This document shows, in pieces, positions 23,027 through 30,719 of a stretch of DNA of 34,243 nucleotides. The first letter of the stretch is position 1. Each line of letters begins with the position of its first letter. Source of the DNA: Drouetiella hepatica Uher 2000/2452 (lineage in GTDB: Bacteria > Cyanobacteriota > Cyanobacteriia > Elainellales > Elainellaceae); assembly GCA_019359505.1 (NCBI GenBank), contig JAHHHD010000050.1, positions 1 through 34,243 of the forward strand. The letters run 5' to 3'. Below the pieces are notes generated by a model. The model was not told the origin of the DNA. It saw only the letters and a list, made by a program, of their open reading frames with translations, and did not search any database. The position numbers were made by a program, and so were the translations under genes.

Positions 23027-24436
23027 CTAATTGAGTTCTTTAACAGCCGTCACAAGGCTAGCAACAACGTCCTTGGCACCGCCGAAGAGCATCATAGTTT
23101 TGTCCTTGTAGAACAGCTCATTCTCAACGCCTGAGAAGCCCGTGTTCATACTTCGTTTGATCACGATCGTATGCTGCGCTCTATCCACTTCTAGAATCGG
23201 CATTCCATAAATGGGGCTGCTCTGGTTAGTGCGCGCTGCCGGATTGACCACATCATTGGCTCCAATGACCAATGCCACATTGACGCGATCGAACTCTGGG
23301 TTAATGTCATCCATGTCATAAAGCTGCGGGTAGGGCACATTGGCTTCAGCCAGCAGCACATTCATATGTCCCGGCATCCGGCCTGCAACCGGATGAATCG
23401 CATATTTCACATCCACGCCGAGTCGCTCTAGCTGATCAGCAAGCTCCCGCACCGCGTGTTGGGCTTGAGCCACCGCCATGCCATAGCCAGGAACAATTAC
23501 CACCGATCGCGCATAGCCCAGCATCATTGCCCCTTCTTCGGCATCGATCGTGTGTAACGTGCGATCCTGTGATCCTTCTCCAGCCGCCTCTTCAAACTTT
23601 TTAGCAGAGCCAAACGCGCTGAAGAGAACATTGCTCAAAGAGCGGTTCATTGCCTTACACATGATCTGGGTCAGGATGATGCCTGATGAACCTACTAGCG
23701 CGCCAGAAATAATCAGCATGTTGTTATTCAGGACAAATCCGGCTGCACTTGCCGCTAAACCTGAGAACGAGTTCAACAATGAAATGACTACCGGGGTATC
23801 TGCACCCCCGATCGGCAGGACGAACAAAACACCCAAGACTAGCGAGATCGTAGTCAGACCCAAAAAAATCGTTGAACTGTGAGGATGGGCAATTAACAAT
23901 CCGCTGCCTACGAGGAACGCAATCAGCAGCGAAATATTAAACGGCTGCTGAAAGCCAAAGGTAATGGGCTGTCCCGTAATTAACCCCTGAAGCTTGACAA
24001 ATGCCAGCATGCTACCCGTAAAGGTGATACCACCAATTAGCACACTCAAGATGATAGTCACGGTTTCACTCAGGGGAATCTCTGCCTGCTGCATGTATCG
24101 CCAGTATTCCCCGATCGCCACTAAAGCCGAAGCGGCTCCCCCAAATCCGTTGAGCAGCCCCACCATTTGCGGCATGGCCGTCATTTCGACCCGCTGCGCC
24201 ATGACTGCGCCAATGGCTGAACCCAGTAGAATTGCCACCAGAATCATCTGATAATTCAAAACACCCTGATTCAGCAATGTTGCCACGATCGCCACCAGCA
24301 TCCCGATCGCCGCCACCAGATTACCCTGACGGGCGCTGGCAGGAGAGCCAAGCTTTTTTAATCCGACAATAAATAGCCCTGCTGCCACGAGGTAGCTGAG
24401 TTCAATCCCTGAAGGTAAAAATTCGCTGAGATTCAT
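23027..24436 (-). CDS. pntB: NAD(P) transhydrogenase subunit beta
   Basis: 469 residues. The N-terminal half has about nine membrane helices forming the proton channel with pntA-2. The C-terminal third is the NADP(H)-binding domain III, with VIVPGYGMAVAQAQHAVREL, HPVAGRMPGHMNVLLAEA, GANDVVNPAA and the terminal MLFGGAKDVV. The complex couples hydride transfer between NADH and NADP+ to the proton gradient. The gene overlaps pntA-2 by four bases (ATGA, 24433-24436) and is the last gene of the operon. Confidence 0.97.
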   Translation of the reverse strand: MNLSEFLPSGIELSYLVAAGLFIVGLKKLGSPASARQGNLVAAIGMLVAIVATLLNQGVLNYQMILVAILLGSAIGAVMAQRVEMTAMPQMVGLLNGFGGAASALVAIGEYWRYMQQAEIPLSETVTIILSVLIGGITFTGSMLAFVKLQGLITGQPITFGFQQPFNISLLIAFLVGSGLLIAHPHSSTIFLGLTTISLVLGVLFVLPIGGADTPVVISLLNSFSGLAASAAGFVLNNNMLIISGALVGSSGIILTQIMCKAMNRSLSNVLFSAFGSAKKFEEAAGEGSQDRTLHTIDAEEGAMMLGYARSVVIVPGYGMAVAQAQHAVRELADQLERLGVDVKYAIHPVAGRMPGHMNVLLAEANVPYPQLYDMDDINPEFDRVNVALVIGANDVVNPAARTNQSSPIYGMPILEVDRAQHTIVIKRSMNTGFSGVENELFYKDKTMMLFGGAKDVVASLVTAVKELN

Positions 24437-24726
24437 GCTTTCACGTCCTTCTTCTTAAACATTTGCAGCATTCGATCGGTGACGAGGAAACCGCCCACCA
24501 CGTTGATTGTGGCTAATACCACCGCCAGTAACCCTAAAATCACCGTTAGATTCCAATTTTTATCTCCTGCTACTAGCAAAGCGCCGACGATCGCAATGCC
24601 CGAAATGGCGTTGGAGCCAGACATCAGCGGCGTGTGTAAAGTCGGAGGAATTTTGTTGATCACCTCAAAGCCAATAAAGGTCGCCAGTACAAAAACCACC
24701 AAACCTGTAATCAGTGGGTCTATCAT
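24433..24726 (-). CDS. pntA: NAD(P) transhydrogenase subunit alpha, membrane part (PntA-2)
   Basis: 97 residues with three predicted membrane helices. It contains FIGFEVINKIPPTLHTPLMSGSNAISGI, the conserved segment of the C-terminal domain of PntA (quoted residues around the PPTLHTPLMSG motif). In cyanobacteria and Rhodospirillum the alpha subunit is split into a soluble and a membrane protein, as seen here. It lies 43 bp downstream of the soluble part and overlaps pntB by 4 bp. Confidence 0.95.
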   Translation of the reverse strand: MIDPLITGLVVFVLATFIGFEVINKIPPTLHTPLMSGSNAISGIAIVGALLVAGDKNWNLTVILGLLAVVLATINVVGGFLVTDRMLQMFKKKDVKA

Positions 24727-24769
24727 GATTTGCTCTTTTTCCTAATGTGTTGTATCGACGAGCCAGTCG

Positions 24770-25933
24770 TTAATGCGTCACTGCTACTGTTTCGCCCAGC
24801 AGATCCCGCACACGCGCGTTGCGAATTTCGCCAGCATGAGTGACGCAGGTGCTCCCCGTGATTTCGTCTTCAAAGTTGAGGACAAGATTGCCGTCTTTGA
24901 CCAAATACTGCACCAGAGTCAGCAAGTTCTTGGAGTACATTTGGCTGGCGTGAATCGGCATGGAGGCAGGCAGGTTAATGGGACCCAAGAGGGTGACACC
25001 GTTACGGACGATCGTCTGACCGGGTTCAGTCCCTGCGCAGTTGCCACCCTGCTCCGAGGCGAGATCGACTACAACCGCACCTGGCTTCATAGAAGCCACC
25101 ATGTCTTCAGTCACCAGTCGGGGAGCCTGTCTACCGGGAACCTGCGCCGTCGTGATCACCACATCGGCAGTCTTAACATGCTCTGCGATCGCCTCCTGGG
25201 TCTTCTGCTTAGCTCGGTCGGACACCTCTTTGGCATAGCCGCCTGCCGCCACTGTATCCTCATCTAGCTTGACTTCAACAAACTTTGCCCCCAGGCTCTG
25301 CACCTCTTCTTTGACGGCAGGGCGGATATCAAAAGCCTCTACCACTGCGCCTAAGCGACGGGCAGTGGCGATCGCCTGTAATCCAGCCACCCCTGCCCCA
25401 ATAACAAACACCTTTGCCGGGGGAATAGTGCCCGCCGCCGTAGTCAGCATGGGGAAAAACTTAGGGGAGGTTGCCGCCGCCAGAAGCACCGCCTTATACC
25501 CGGCAACGCCAGCCTGAGAAGAGAGGGCATCCATGCTTTGCGCCCGACTAATGCGCGGAATCAGCTCAATGCTAAATGCCGTAATCTGGCGATCGGCTAA
25601 ACGCTTGATCAGCATCGGTTCTGCTAGCGGATTGAGAAAGCTGATGAGCGTCACGCCTTCTCGGAGCAAATTCACCTCATGCTGTCCGTCATCCCGCTGT
25701 TGAGGGGGCTTCACCTTCAGCAAAATATCTGCCTGGTGCCACAGATCGGCAGTCTCTGAAACGATTGTCGCACCTGCCGCCTCATAGTCTGCATCAGCGA
25801 ACGAGGACTGTTCCCCTGCGCCCGCTTCCACCACAACCTCAAACCCTTGTTTGACCAGCCGACTGACGGTGTCTGGAATCAGGGCGACTCGGCGCTCGCT
25901 CACTTCAATTTCTTTTGCGATCGCGATTTTCAT
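24770..25933 (-). CDS. pntA: NAD(P) transhydrogenase subunit alpha, soluble NAD(H)-binding part (PntA-1)
   Basis: 387 residues. The alanine dehydrogenase/PNT N-terminal domain starts with IAIAKEIEVSERRVALIPDT and contains DALSSQAGVAGYKAVLLAA. The Rossmann NAD(H) domain has VFVIGAGVAGLQAIATARRL and the acidic residue of EAFDIRP. GQTIVRNGVTLLGPINLPA is near the end. ATG 25933 has GGAGAG 6 nt upstream. First gene of the pnt operon. Confidence 0.97.
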   Translation of the reverse strand: MKIAIAKEIEVSERRVALIPDTVSRLVKQGFEVVVEAGAGEQSSFADADYEAAGATIVSETADLWHQADILLKVKPPQQRDDGQHEVNLLREGVTLISFLNPLAEPMLIKRLADRQITAFSIELIPRISRAQSMDALSSQAGVAGYKAVLLAAATSPKFFPMLTTAAGTIPPAKVFVIGAGVAGLQAIATARRLGAVVEAFDIRPAVKEEVQSLGAKFVEVKLDEDTVAAGGYAKEVSDRAKQKTQEAIAEHVKTADVVITTAQVPGRQAPRLVTEDMVASMKPGAVVVDLASEQGGNCAGTEPGQTIVRNGVTLLGPINLPASMPIHASQMYSKNLLTLVQYLVKDGNLVLNFEDEITGSTCVTHAGEIRNARVRDLLGETVAVTH

Positions 25934-25976
25934 TCACTCTCCTAAATCAAGTCTTGAAGTTCTCTAATCTGGTTTC

Positions 25977-26069
25977 TATAGCAACCGCCAAGGCGGTTAG
26001 GACGAGGACATTTTGGGTGGAGCGCTTCGCGCCCCCCAAAATATCCTAAGCAAACTGGCGATCGCTATA
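25977..26069. repeat. Nested inverted repeat upstream of pntA
   Basis: Outer arms TATAGCAACCGCCA (25977-25990) and TGGCGATCGCTATA (26056-26069) match at 11 of 14 positions when complemented. A small perfect hairpin AACCGCC-AA-GGCGGTT lies at 25983-25998. A larger imperfect stem (26005-26047) has ATTTTGGG/CCCAAAAT arms around a GC-rich centre. Confidence 0.65.
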
Positions 26070-26369
26070 AATGAGGGAGTCTAAATATAGCGGGTTTTGG
26101 GATATCTCAGGTCACGAAACCTGGATAGCCACAAAAATTGAATAGTCACAAGAACGATAGGGTCGCGAAGATTACACGTAAAAATCATACGTAGCAGATC
26201 TCCACCCATATCATCCTCCCTACACACAATAGTGCTGCCTCACGGCTGGAGAAGATTTCTACAGATTTAGATCACATCCCCTTAAGAAAGCATCACTATC
26301 TTGGAAACATTAATTAGCTTTACATTATCAAACGCAACAATTGAGCCATCCTCAATAGATCACAAAACC

Positions 26370-26420
26370 CTAGAAGCTGGATTTCAAAAGCGCTCCGCGC
26401 TTTTGAAATCCAGCTTCTAG
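26370..26420. repeat. Perfect 23-bp hairpin (family A, second copy)
   Basis: Left arm 26370-26392 (begins CTAGAAGCTGG) and right arm 26398-26420 pair perfectly, with a 5-nt loop CTCCG. Compared with the copy at 7928-7978, stem positions 4 and 20 differ, and in each case the opposite arm carries the matching change. CACAAAACCC precedes it, as it does in the reverse complement of the first copy (CGCAAAACCC). Confidence 0.85.
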
Positions 26421-26474
26421 GAAAAATATGAAGACTTTAGTACCTACTGATCCTACAGAGCAGGGCTGATTTAT

Positions 26475-26555
26475 TAGACCTCTTGCAAATTAGGTTGAGT
26501 GGGGGCTGCGCCTCCACTCAACCTAATTCCAAAACTTTAATCTGCAAGAGATCTA
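26475..26555. repeat. Hairpin element, family B copy 2, with full outer arms
   Basis: Outer arms TAGACCTCTTGCAAATTA (26475-26492) and TAATCTGCAAGAGATCTA (26538-26555) match at 16 of 18 positions. The inner stem 26489-26506/26510-26527 is 18 bp with a single G-T (wobble) pair and loop TGC. The left arm is identical to that of the copy at 22908. Confidence 0.8.
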
Positions 26556-26801
26556 CTGAAGGGAGAAAGACGAATGCGATCTTGTTTAGGCGCACCGAAG
26601 GTCATCACAGTCAACCTCATAAGATTCTCGCATGTTCTACCCTCTCTGGTCTATAGATGGGATCTATACTGACCTAGGGAAAAACTACTGTGAGCAGAAG
26701 TATCGCGAACGCTAAGTCAAATCCAGGAAGACAGCTCAGTTTCTCGGCTTTGACGTAGCCCCTCAATCCCCTCATTCTGAAAGTGTTTCTTGAGAGAGCT
26801 A

Positions 26802-27353
26802 ATGATGAAAATTTATCTGGCGGGCCCTGATGTGTTTTTGCCCAATCCGCTTCAGGCGGCAGCAGCAAAGCAAAATATTTGTACAGCTTACGGATTTGAG
26901 GGCATGTTTCCCTTTGACAACGAGCTAGATTTTTCGAACTTGTCGCCTTTTGACGCGGGTATAGCGATCTACAAAAGCAACCTAGCGCTGATGGATCGCT
27001 GTGACTTAATTGTGGCAAATATGACCCCGTTTCGAGGTGTGAGTATGGATGTGGGAACTGCGTTTGAGATGGGCTACATGGCGGCTCAGGGAAAGCCAGT
27101 GTTCGGCTACAGCAATGATGGACGACTGTATACCGATCGCGTACCTGTCCTTACACCAGGGATTGATGATCAGGGGCAATCGATCGAGTCTTTTGGAATG
27201 CACGACAATCTGATGTTAGAAGGAGCAATTTATACAAGCAACGGTATATTTCAATGCGAGCAGGCTTCCTCAGAGGATTACTATACGGCACTGAGCGTGT
27301 TTGAAGAAGTCATCAAACTTGCTGCCAATCAATTACTTAAATTAGCACCGTAA
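26802..27353 (+). CDS. Nucleoside 2-deoxyribosyltransferase
   Basis: 183 residues from ATG 26802 (a second ATG follows at once; the frame extends back to a TTG at 26790). MKIYLAGPDVFLPNP is the family start. LDFSNLSPFDAGIAIY and DRCDLIVANMTPFRGVSMD follow, with Asp83. GTAFEMGYMAAQGKPVFGY contains the catalytic Glu89 nucleophile. The enzyme swaps bases between 2'-deoxynucleosides or hydrolyses deoxynucleotides. The nucleoside hydrolase gene starts 16 bp downstream, so the pair forms a base-salvage operon. Confidence 0.9.
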   Translation: MMKIYLAGPDVFLPNPLQAAAAKQNICTAYGFEGMFPFDNELDFSNLSPFDAGIAIYKSNLALMDRCDLIVANMTPFRGVSMDVGTAFEMGYMAAQGKPVFGYSNDGRLYTDRVPVLTPGIDDQGQSIESFGMHDNLMLEGAIYTSNGIFQCEQASSEDYYTALSVFEEVIKLAANQLLKLAP

Positions 27354-27369
27354 GTAGAACATTTTTACC

Positions 27370-28359
27370 ATGATTTCTACAAAATCTAAGATTATTTTGG
27401 ATACCGATCCAGGGGGTGACGATTGCTTTGCTTTCCTGTGGCTCATCAGCTTAGCCAAACAGGAAAAAGCTGAGATTGTTGCGGTTACGAGCGTGGATGG
27501 TAACGTTAGCGCTCAGCTAACATTTGCTAGCTCTTGCAAGCTCTTGAAGCTTTGCAACTTTGATGATGTGGAGGTGGGGCGCGGTGTCATTGGTGGCTCG
27601 AAGCGCGATGACATAGAAGATGCAGGAACAATTCACGGCATGGACGGCTTGGGAAATTTATCCCATACGTTGCCAAAGCCAGAACAGAAATATGAATCGG
27701 CGCGATACTCAGATGACATCTTAATTGAAAAGCTGAGAGAATTCCCTGGAGAGATTACGATCGTAGCGATCGCTCCTCTGACCAATCTAGCCGCTGCCGA
27801 AAAGAAGTCACCCGGCATTCTAGATCTGGCAAAAGAAATCGTGATCATGGGTGGCGCGTTCAAGGTACCTGGAAATATCACTTCAGAGGCTGAGTTTAAT
27901 ATTGCCTACGATCCAGAAGCAGCAAAACTAATCTTCGATCGATATACTCACTTGGTAATTTTGCCGCTCGACATTACTCAAAATATTGTTTTTACGAATG
28001 AAATGGCGGAGCATGTGGCGGAAGTGAATTGTGAGCATGCGATCGCTCAATTCATCATTGCGCTCTGCAAGTTCATGGCAGGAACAGCAATGGCATTTCG
28101 AGAAACCTCTGGTTTACAAGGTTTCTTGGTGCATGATGCTGCGACGTTAGCTTACCTGTTCTATCCAGAAACCCTGCTATTCCGCCGAGCGCAAGTCCAG
28201 ATTGAAACTCAGGGCGAATGGACAAAAGGCAAAACGCTTTACGACGATCGCCATAAAACTAAGATAGGAGCGAATGCCTGGGTGGCAATGCAGGTAGACA
28301 GCGTTAACTTGTTGGCTGCAATAGTAGAAGACTTAAAGTATTTACTGGCGAATGTCTAG
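27370..28359 (+). CDS. Inosine-uridine preferring nucleoside hydrolase family
   Basis: 329 residues. The N-terminal Ca-binding motif is ILDTDPGGDD (Asp11, Asp13, Asp17, Asp18). VAIAPLTNLA and EIVIMGGAFKVPGNIT carry the substrate-binding blocks. EAEFNIAYDPEAAKLIF (ExNxxxDPEAA) and LVHDAATLAYLF supply the later metal and ribose ligands. It hydrolyses ribonucleosides to base and ribose. It is co-directional with the deoxyribosyltransferase, 16 bp apart. Confidence 0.95.
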   Translation: MISTKSKIILDTDPGGDDCFAFLWLISLAKQEKAEIVAVTSVDGNVSAQLTFASSCKLLKLCNFDDVEVGRGVIGGSKRDDIEDAGTIHGMDGLGNLSHTLPKPEQKYESARYSDDILIEKLREFPGEITIVAIAPLTNLAAAEKKSPGILDLAKEIVIMGGAFKVPGNITSEAEFNIAYDPEAAKLIFDRYTHLVILPLDITQNIVFTNEMAEHVAEVNCEHAIAQFIIALCKFMAGTAMAFRETSGLQGFLVHDAATLAYLFYPETLLFRRAQVQIETQGEWTKGKTLYDDRHKTKIGANAWVAMQVDSVNLLAAIVEDLKYLLANV

Positions 28360-28387
28360 GTACAGATTTTTTGTTGCTTGTGCAGCT

Positions 28388-28948
28388 TCAGGTATCCAGC
28401 TGATGACCGCAGCTAGAACAGAAGCGATCGGCAGACTGGACTGCAACGCCGCACTGACTGCAAAACTGACGGGTGGCGGGTGGCGCTGGAGGTGCGGTAG
28501 GAACGCCCATCTGCATAGACATATCACCCATTTTCATTGCCATCGGCTTCAAGCTCATTTGCATATTTCCCATCTGCATGGGTTTCATGGGCTGCATAGG
28601 CTGCATTGGCTCGATCGGTGACATCATGGGTGGCATTTGAGATGGGCTATCAAGCTGCTGCATCTGTATCTGTTGGGCATTGTCAAGCGCAGGTACGCTG
28701 CTCAACACTCCGATGCTACTGCCTTGAATTTGCACGAAATATTCGCCTTGCGCAGTTTTCAGCTTCACAATCACGCCATTGGCTACGCGAAACACCTCTG
28801 GATCGGTCGTCCAACTTCCGGTCTGGATGCTTTGAGTCGCTTGCTGCTGCTGCCCTCCGCCGCTACTAGATAGCATAACCAGCGTTTGCGTTCCCGACTG
28901 ATCTAGAAAAAGATGCTGCCCGTTGCCTAGCTCACATTGGTATGCCAT
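28388..28948 (-). CDS. Met-rich protein with C-terminal zinc ribbon
   Basis: 186 residues from ATG 28948, which has GAGGTGA just upstream (an in-frame GTG lies 6 bp before). Residues ~1-85 form a small beta-rich domain with YQCELGNGQHLFLDQSG and a Q-rich strip. Residues ~98-145 are extraordinarily Met-rich: 16 Met in 45 residues, in PMQPMQPMKPMQMGNMQM-like repeats. The tail FCSQCGVAVQSADRFCSSCG is a two-CxxC zinc ribbon. No signal peptide. The Met-rich part could bind Cu(I)/Ag(I) or simply be a flexible linker. I know no described family. It converges on the nucleoside hydrolase gene. Confidence 0.75.
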   Translation of the reverse strand: MAYQCELGNGQHLFLDQSGTQTLVMLSSSGGGQQQQATQSIQTGSWTTDPEVFRVANGVIVKLKTAQGEYFVQIQGSSIGVLSSVPALDNAQQIQMQQLDSPSQMPPMMSPIEPMQPMQPMKPMQMGNMQMSLKPMAMKMGDMSMQMGVPTAPPAPPATRQFCSQCGVAVQSADRFCSSCGHQLDT

Positions 28949-29055
28949 AGTCACCTCGTCTGCACTCTAGTATCCAAATATTCTAGGATCTTGGGATCTG
29001 ATGTTCTGGGATTCAGCTATTCTGGAGTTCTAAAAATCGACACCATTAACTGTGT

Positions 29056-29409
29056 CTAGGGTTCGATAAAGTCGTAAAGAACTTCTCCCGATTCGTCCTC
29101 ATACTCTTCATTCTCCTGACGGGAAGCAGAGGTTGAGGAAACGGTAGGATCGATCGCTTGCTGTAGCCGATCTTGGAAATCATCAGACTCTAGAAAGCCT
29201 ACCAAAATTTCATCAGGTTCGTCTTCAATGTCATCTTCTGCATATTCTGCATACAGATCTTGCTTTTTATCCAGATGCTTACCGAGATGCTGGGCGATCG
29301 CTTGATAAACAACCTGCTCAACACTTTGCCCAGTCTGCCGAGCCAAGCTTTCCAGATCGGTTTGCCAAGACTGAGGAATAGAGCATTTGATTCGAGGGAG
29401 TTCAGCCAT
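29056..29409 (-). CDS. Small ribbon-helix-helix-like protein with acidic tail
   Basis: 117 residues. The N-terminal ~45 residues (PRIKCSIPQSWQTDLESLA followed by QSVEQVVYQAIAQHLGK) fit a beta-strand plus two-helix CopG/RHH pattern. Residues ~52-117 are strongly acidic (EYAEDDIEDEPDE, EENEEYEDESGE-type). It could be a DNA-binding regulator or antitoxin-like protein, but no toxin gene is beside it. The assignment is by pattern only. Confidence 0.6.
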   Translation of the reverse strand: MAELPRIKCSIPQSWQTDLESLARQTGQSVEQVVYQAIAQHLGKHLDKKQDLYAEYAEDDIEDEPDEILVGFLESDDFQDRLQQAIDPTVSSTSASRQENEEYEDESGEVLYDFIEP

Positions 29410-29422
29410 AGGACTTATGTTA

Positions 29423-29437
29423 CAGCGCTTTGCGCTG
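29423..29437. repeat. Small perfect hairpin
   Basis: CAGCGC (29423-29428), TTT, GCGCTG (29432-29437), just upstream of the RHH-like gene and next to the larger palindrome at 29450. Confidence 0.5.
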
Positions 29438-29449
29438 GGTTGAGAGTGG

Positions 29450-29493
29450 GTATTTTTTAGAAGCAGTGCGGAGCGCGGCTTCTAAAAAAATAC
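29450..29493. repeat. Near-perfect palindrome of the T/A-run type
   Basis: GTATTTTTTAGAAGC (29450-29464) and GCTTCTAAAAAAATAC (29478-29493) pair with one bulge (six T against seven A) around a GC-rich 13-nt loop. It lies 41 bp after the end of the AttH-like gene (reading leftward) and could terminate it: GC-core stem flanked by T-run. Confidence 0.7.
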
Positions 29494-29534
29494 TCTGATT
29501 TATGCAATTGAAAATTGCTGTAGGTAAAGATTAC

Positions 29535-30719
29535 TTAGGGCGTTCTGGCAGAGAGCAAGGCATCTAGGCGATCGGCATAACCCGTCAACTCAACGTAGCC
29601 TTTGCCTTGAATCGGCTGATTTTCGGAGCTGCCCTCAAAGGCGACTGCCCCTTCCCAATAGGTTGCCGTTGAGGTGTTGAGTTCTTGGTTGGGCATCAGG
29701 GGTTTTGCCTGTAGCGTTAGATCGAGCTTGGGGATAGCGATCGTCCATTTCGCTGGATAAATTGCTCCGCTTTGAGGACTTTTCCAGGTATCTAGCACCT
29801 TTATCTGCCAGTCTTGGGCATTTAGAGGCTGTGTTTCTCCTGTTGCTGTAATGTAAGTTCCCGCAGAAGTTGACTCCAGCGTGCCGTCGTCGTGCCGTAA
29901 CAGATACAGCATCAGGGCTGAGCCGTTGTCAAACTGCATCGAAAACCAATCCCATCCCACGGTTCCAGCGCTGAGTGAGCTAGTGGAATACTCATGATCT
30001 TTCCAGGTTAATCCTGTGACTTCATAGGTTTTCCCATTAATGGTTACTTTTCCACTCGTTGGCTGTTGCACGAGTGAATAATAGTAGGATGCGTTACCCG
30101 GTTCCAAGCCTTTGACGCTGAAGCCGCGATCGCCTTGCAACACAGGCAAAGTTTGTTTAACAACTAAATCTAGCGCCACGTCTGAGGTTTGGGCTTGCAG
30201 CCGAACCTTGCCGGGTTCTACTTCGTTGGCTGACCAATCCTCTAGCCAAACCTGATAGGGTGCTGCCGTCACGCCTGCCAAATTGACATTGCCCCGGCTA
30301 AACCGCTCGTAGGGATAGAAATGGCGATCGGCAATATCGCTGACCGTAAAGTGAGCAGAGTAAACCTGCTGACTGCGCCAGTTTGAGGCTAGGGCGATCG
30401 GTTGCTCAGACTGAGAAGAAAGAGTCGGCGGGGTGAGAGCCTGCCGAAAGAAAGTGAGCTGAAAGCCAAACGGACGACCTTCTGCGGTTTCCAGATTGCC
30501 TGTGTAGTACCACCATTCGGTCTGGTAGCCTTCATGTGCGCCAAAGTCTTGAGGAAATTGCCAGGTTTGCGGAGCTGTAACTTTGCGAAATTCAGCAGTA
30601 CTTACAGGCGCATCCAGCCAGGTGAGTTGGGCATTGGCGGCTTGGGCAGCAGGGACTCTAAAAAATCCCCCAAGGGTGATGCAAATGATTAGAATCGTGA
30701 AGAAGAATTTCATGGGCAT
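29535..30719 (-). CDS. AttH/CrtC-like lipocalin-fold protein
   Basis: 394 residues. The N-terminal signal peptide (FFFTILIICITLGGFF, ending VPAAQA) predicts export. The body has the family block FPQDFGAHEGYQTEWWYYTGNL (WWYYTG at ~75), then GFQLTFFRQAL, and later GLTWKDHEYSTSS and GWDWFSMQFDNGSALMLYLLR. These are the hallmarks of the two-domain lipocalin-like AttH/carotenoid 1,2-hydratase superfamily. The start ATG overlaps the stop of the FtsX gene by one base (TAATG). Pairing with an FtsX permease mirrors att-type operons. Enzymatic activity is unproven; a carotenoid substrate is only one option. Confidence 0.87.
   Translation of the reverse strand: MPMKFFFTILIICITLGGFFRVPAAQAANAQLTWLDAPVSTAEFRKVTAPQTWQFPQDFGAHEGYQTEWWYYTGNLETAEGRPFGFQLTFFRQALTPPTLSSQSEQPIALASNWRSQQVYSAHFTVSDIADRHFYPYERFSRGNVNLAGVTAAPYQVWLEDWSANEVEPGKVRLQAQTSDVALDLVVKQTLPVLQGDRGFSVKGLEPGNASYYYSLVQQPTSGKVTINGKTYEVTGLTWKDHEYSTSSLSAGTVGWDWFSMQFDNGSALMLYLLRHDDGTLESTSAGTYITATGETQPLNAQDWQIKVLDTWKSPQSGAIYPAKWTIAIPKLDLTLQAKPLMPNQELNTSTATYWEGAVAFEGSSENQPIQGKGYVELTGYADRLDALLSARTP

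Larger units (their letters stand above)
25934..26801. other. 868-bp intergenic region rich in palindromic elements
   Basis: It lies between the divergent pnt operon and the nucleoside-salvage pair. It holds three hairpin elements (25977-26069, 26370-26420, 26475-26555), listed separately. I see no gene in the remaining sequence. Promoters for both divergent units must lie here, but no clear -35/-10 pair stands out. Confidence 0.6.

Noticed and set aside
22886-23134. 82-residue plus-strand ORF across the hairpin at 22925
   Set aside because: It runs through the palindrome and antisense to the end of pntB, with no motif.
25977-26555. CRISPR array
   Set aside because: The repeated units are few, unevenly spaced, of different families and in different orientations, with no regular spacers and no cas genes.
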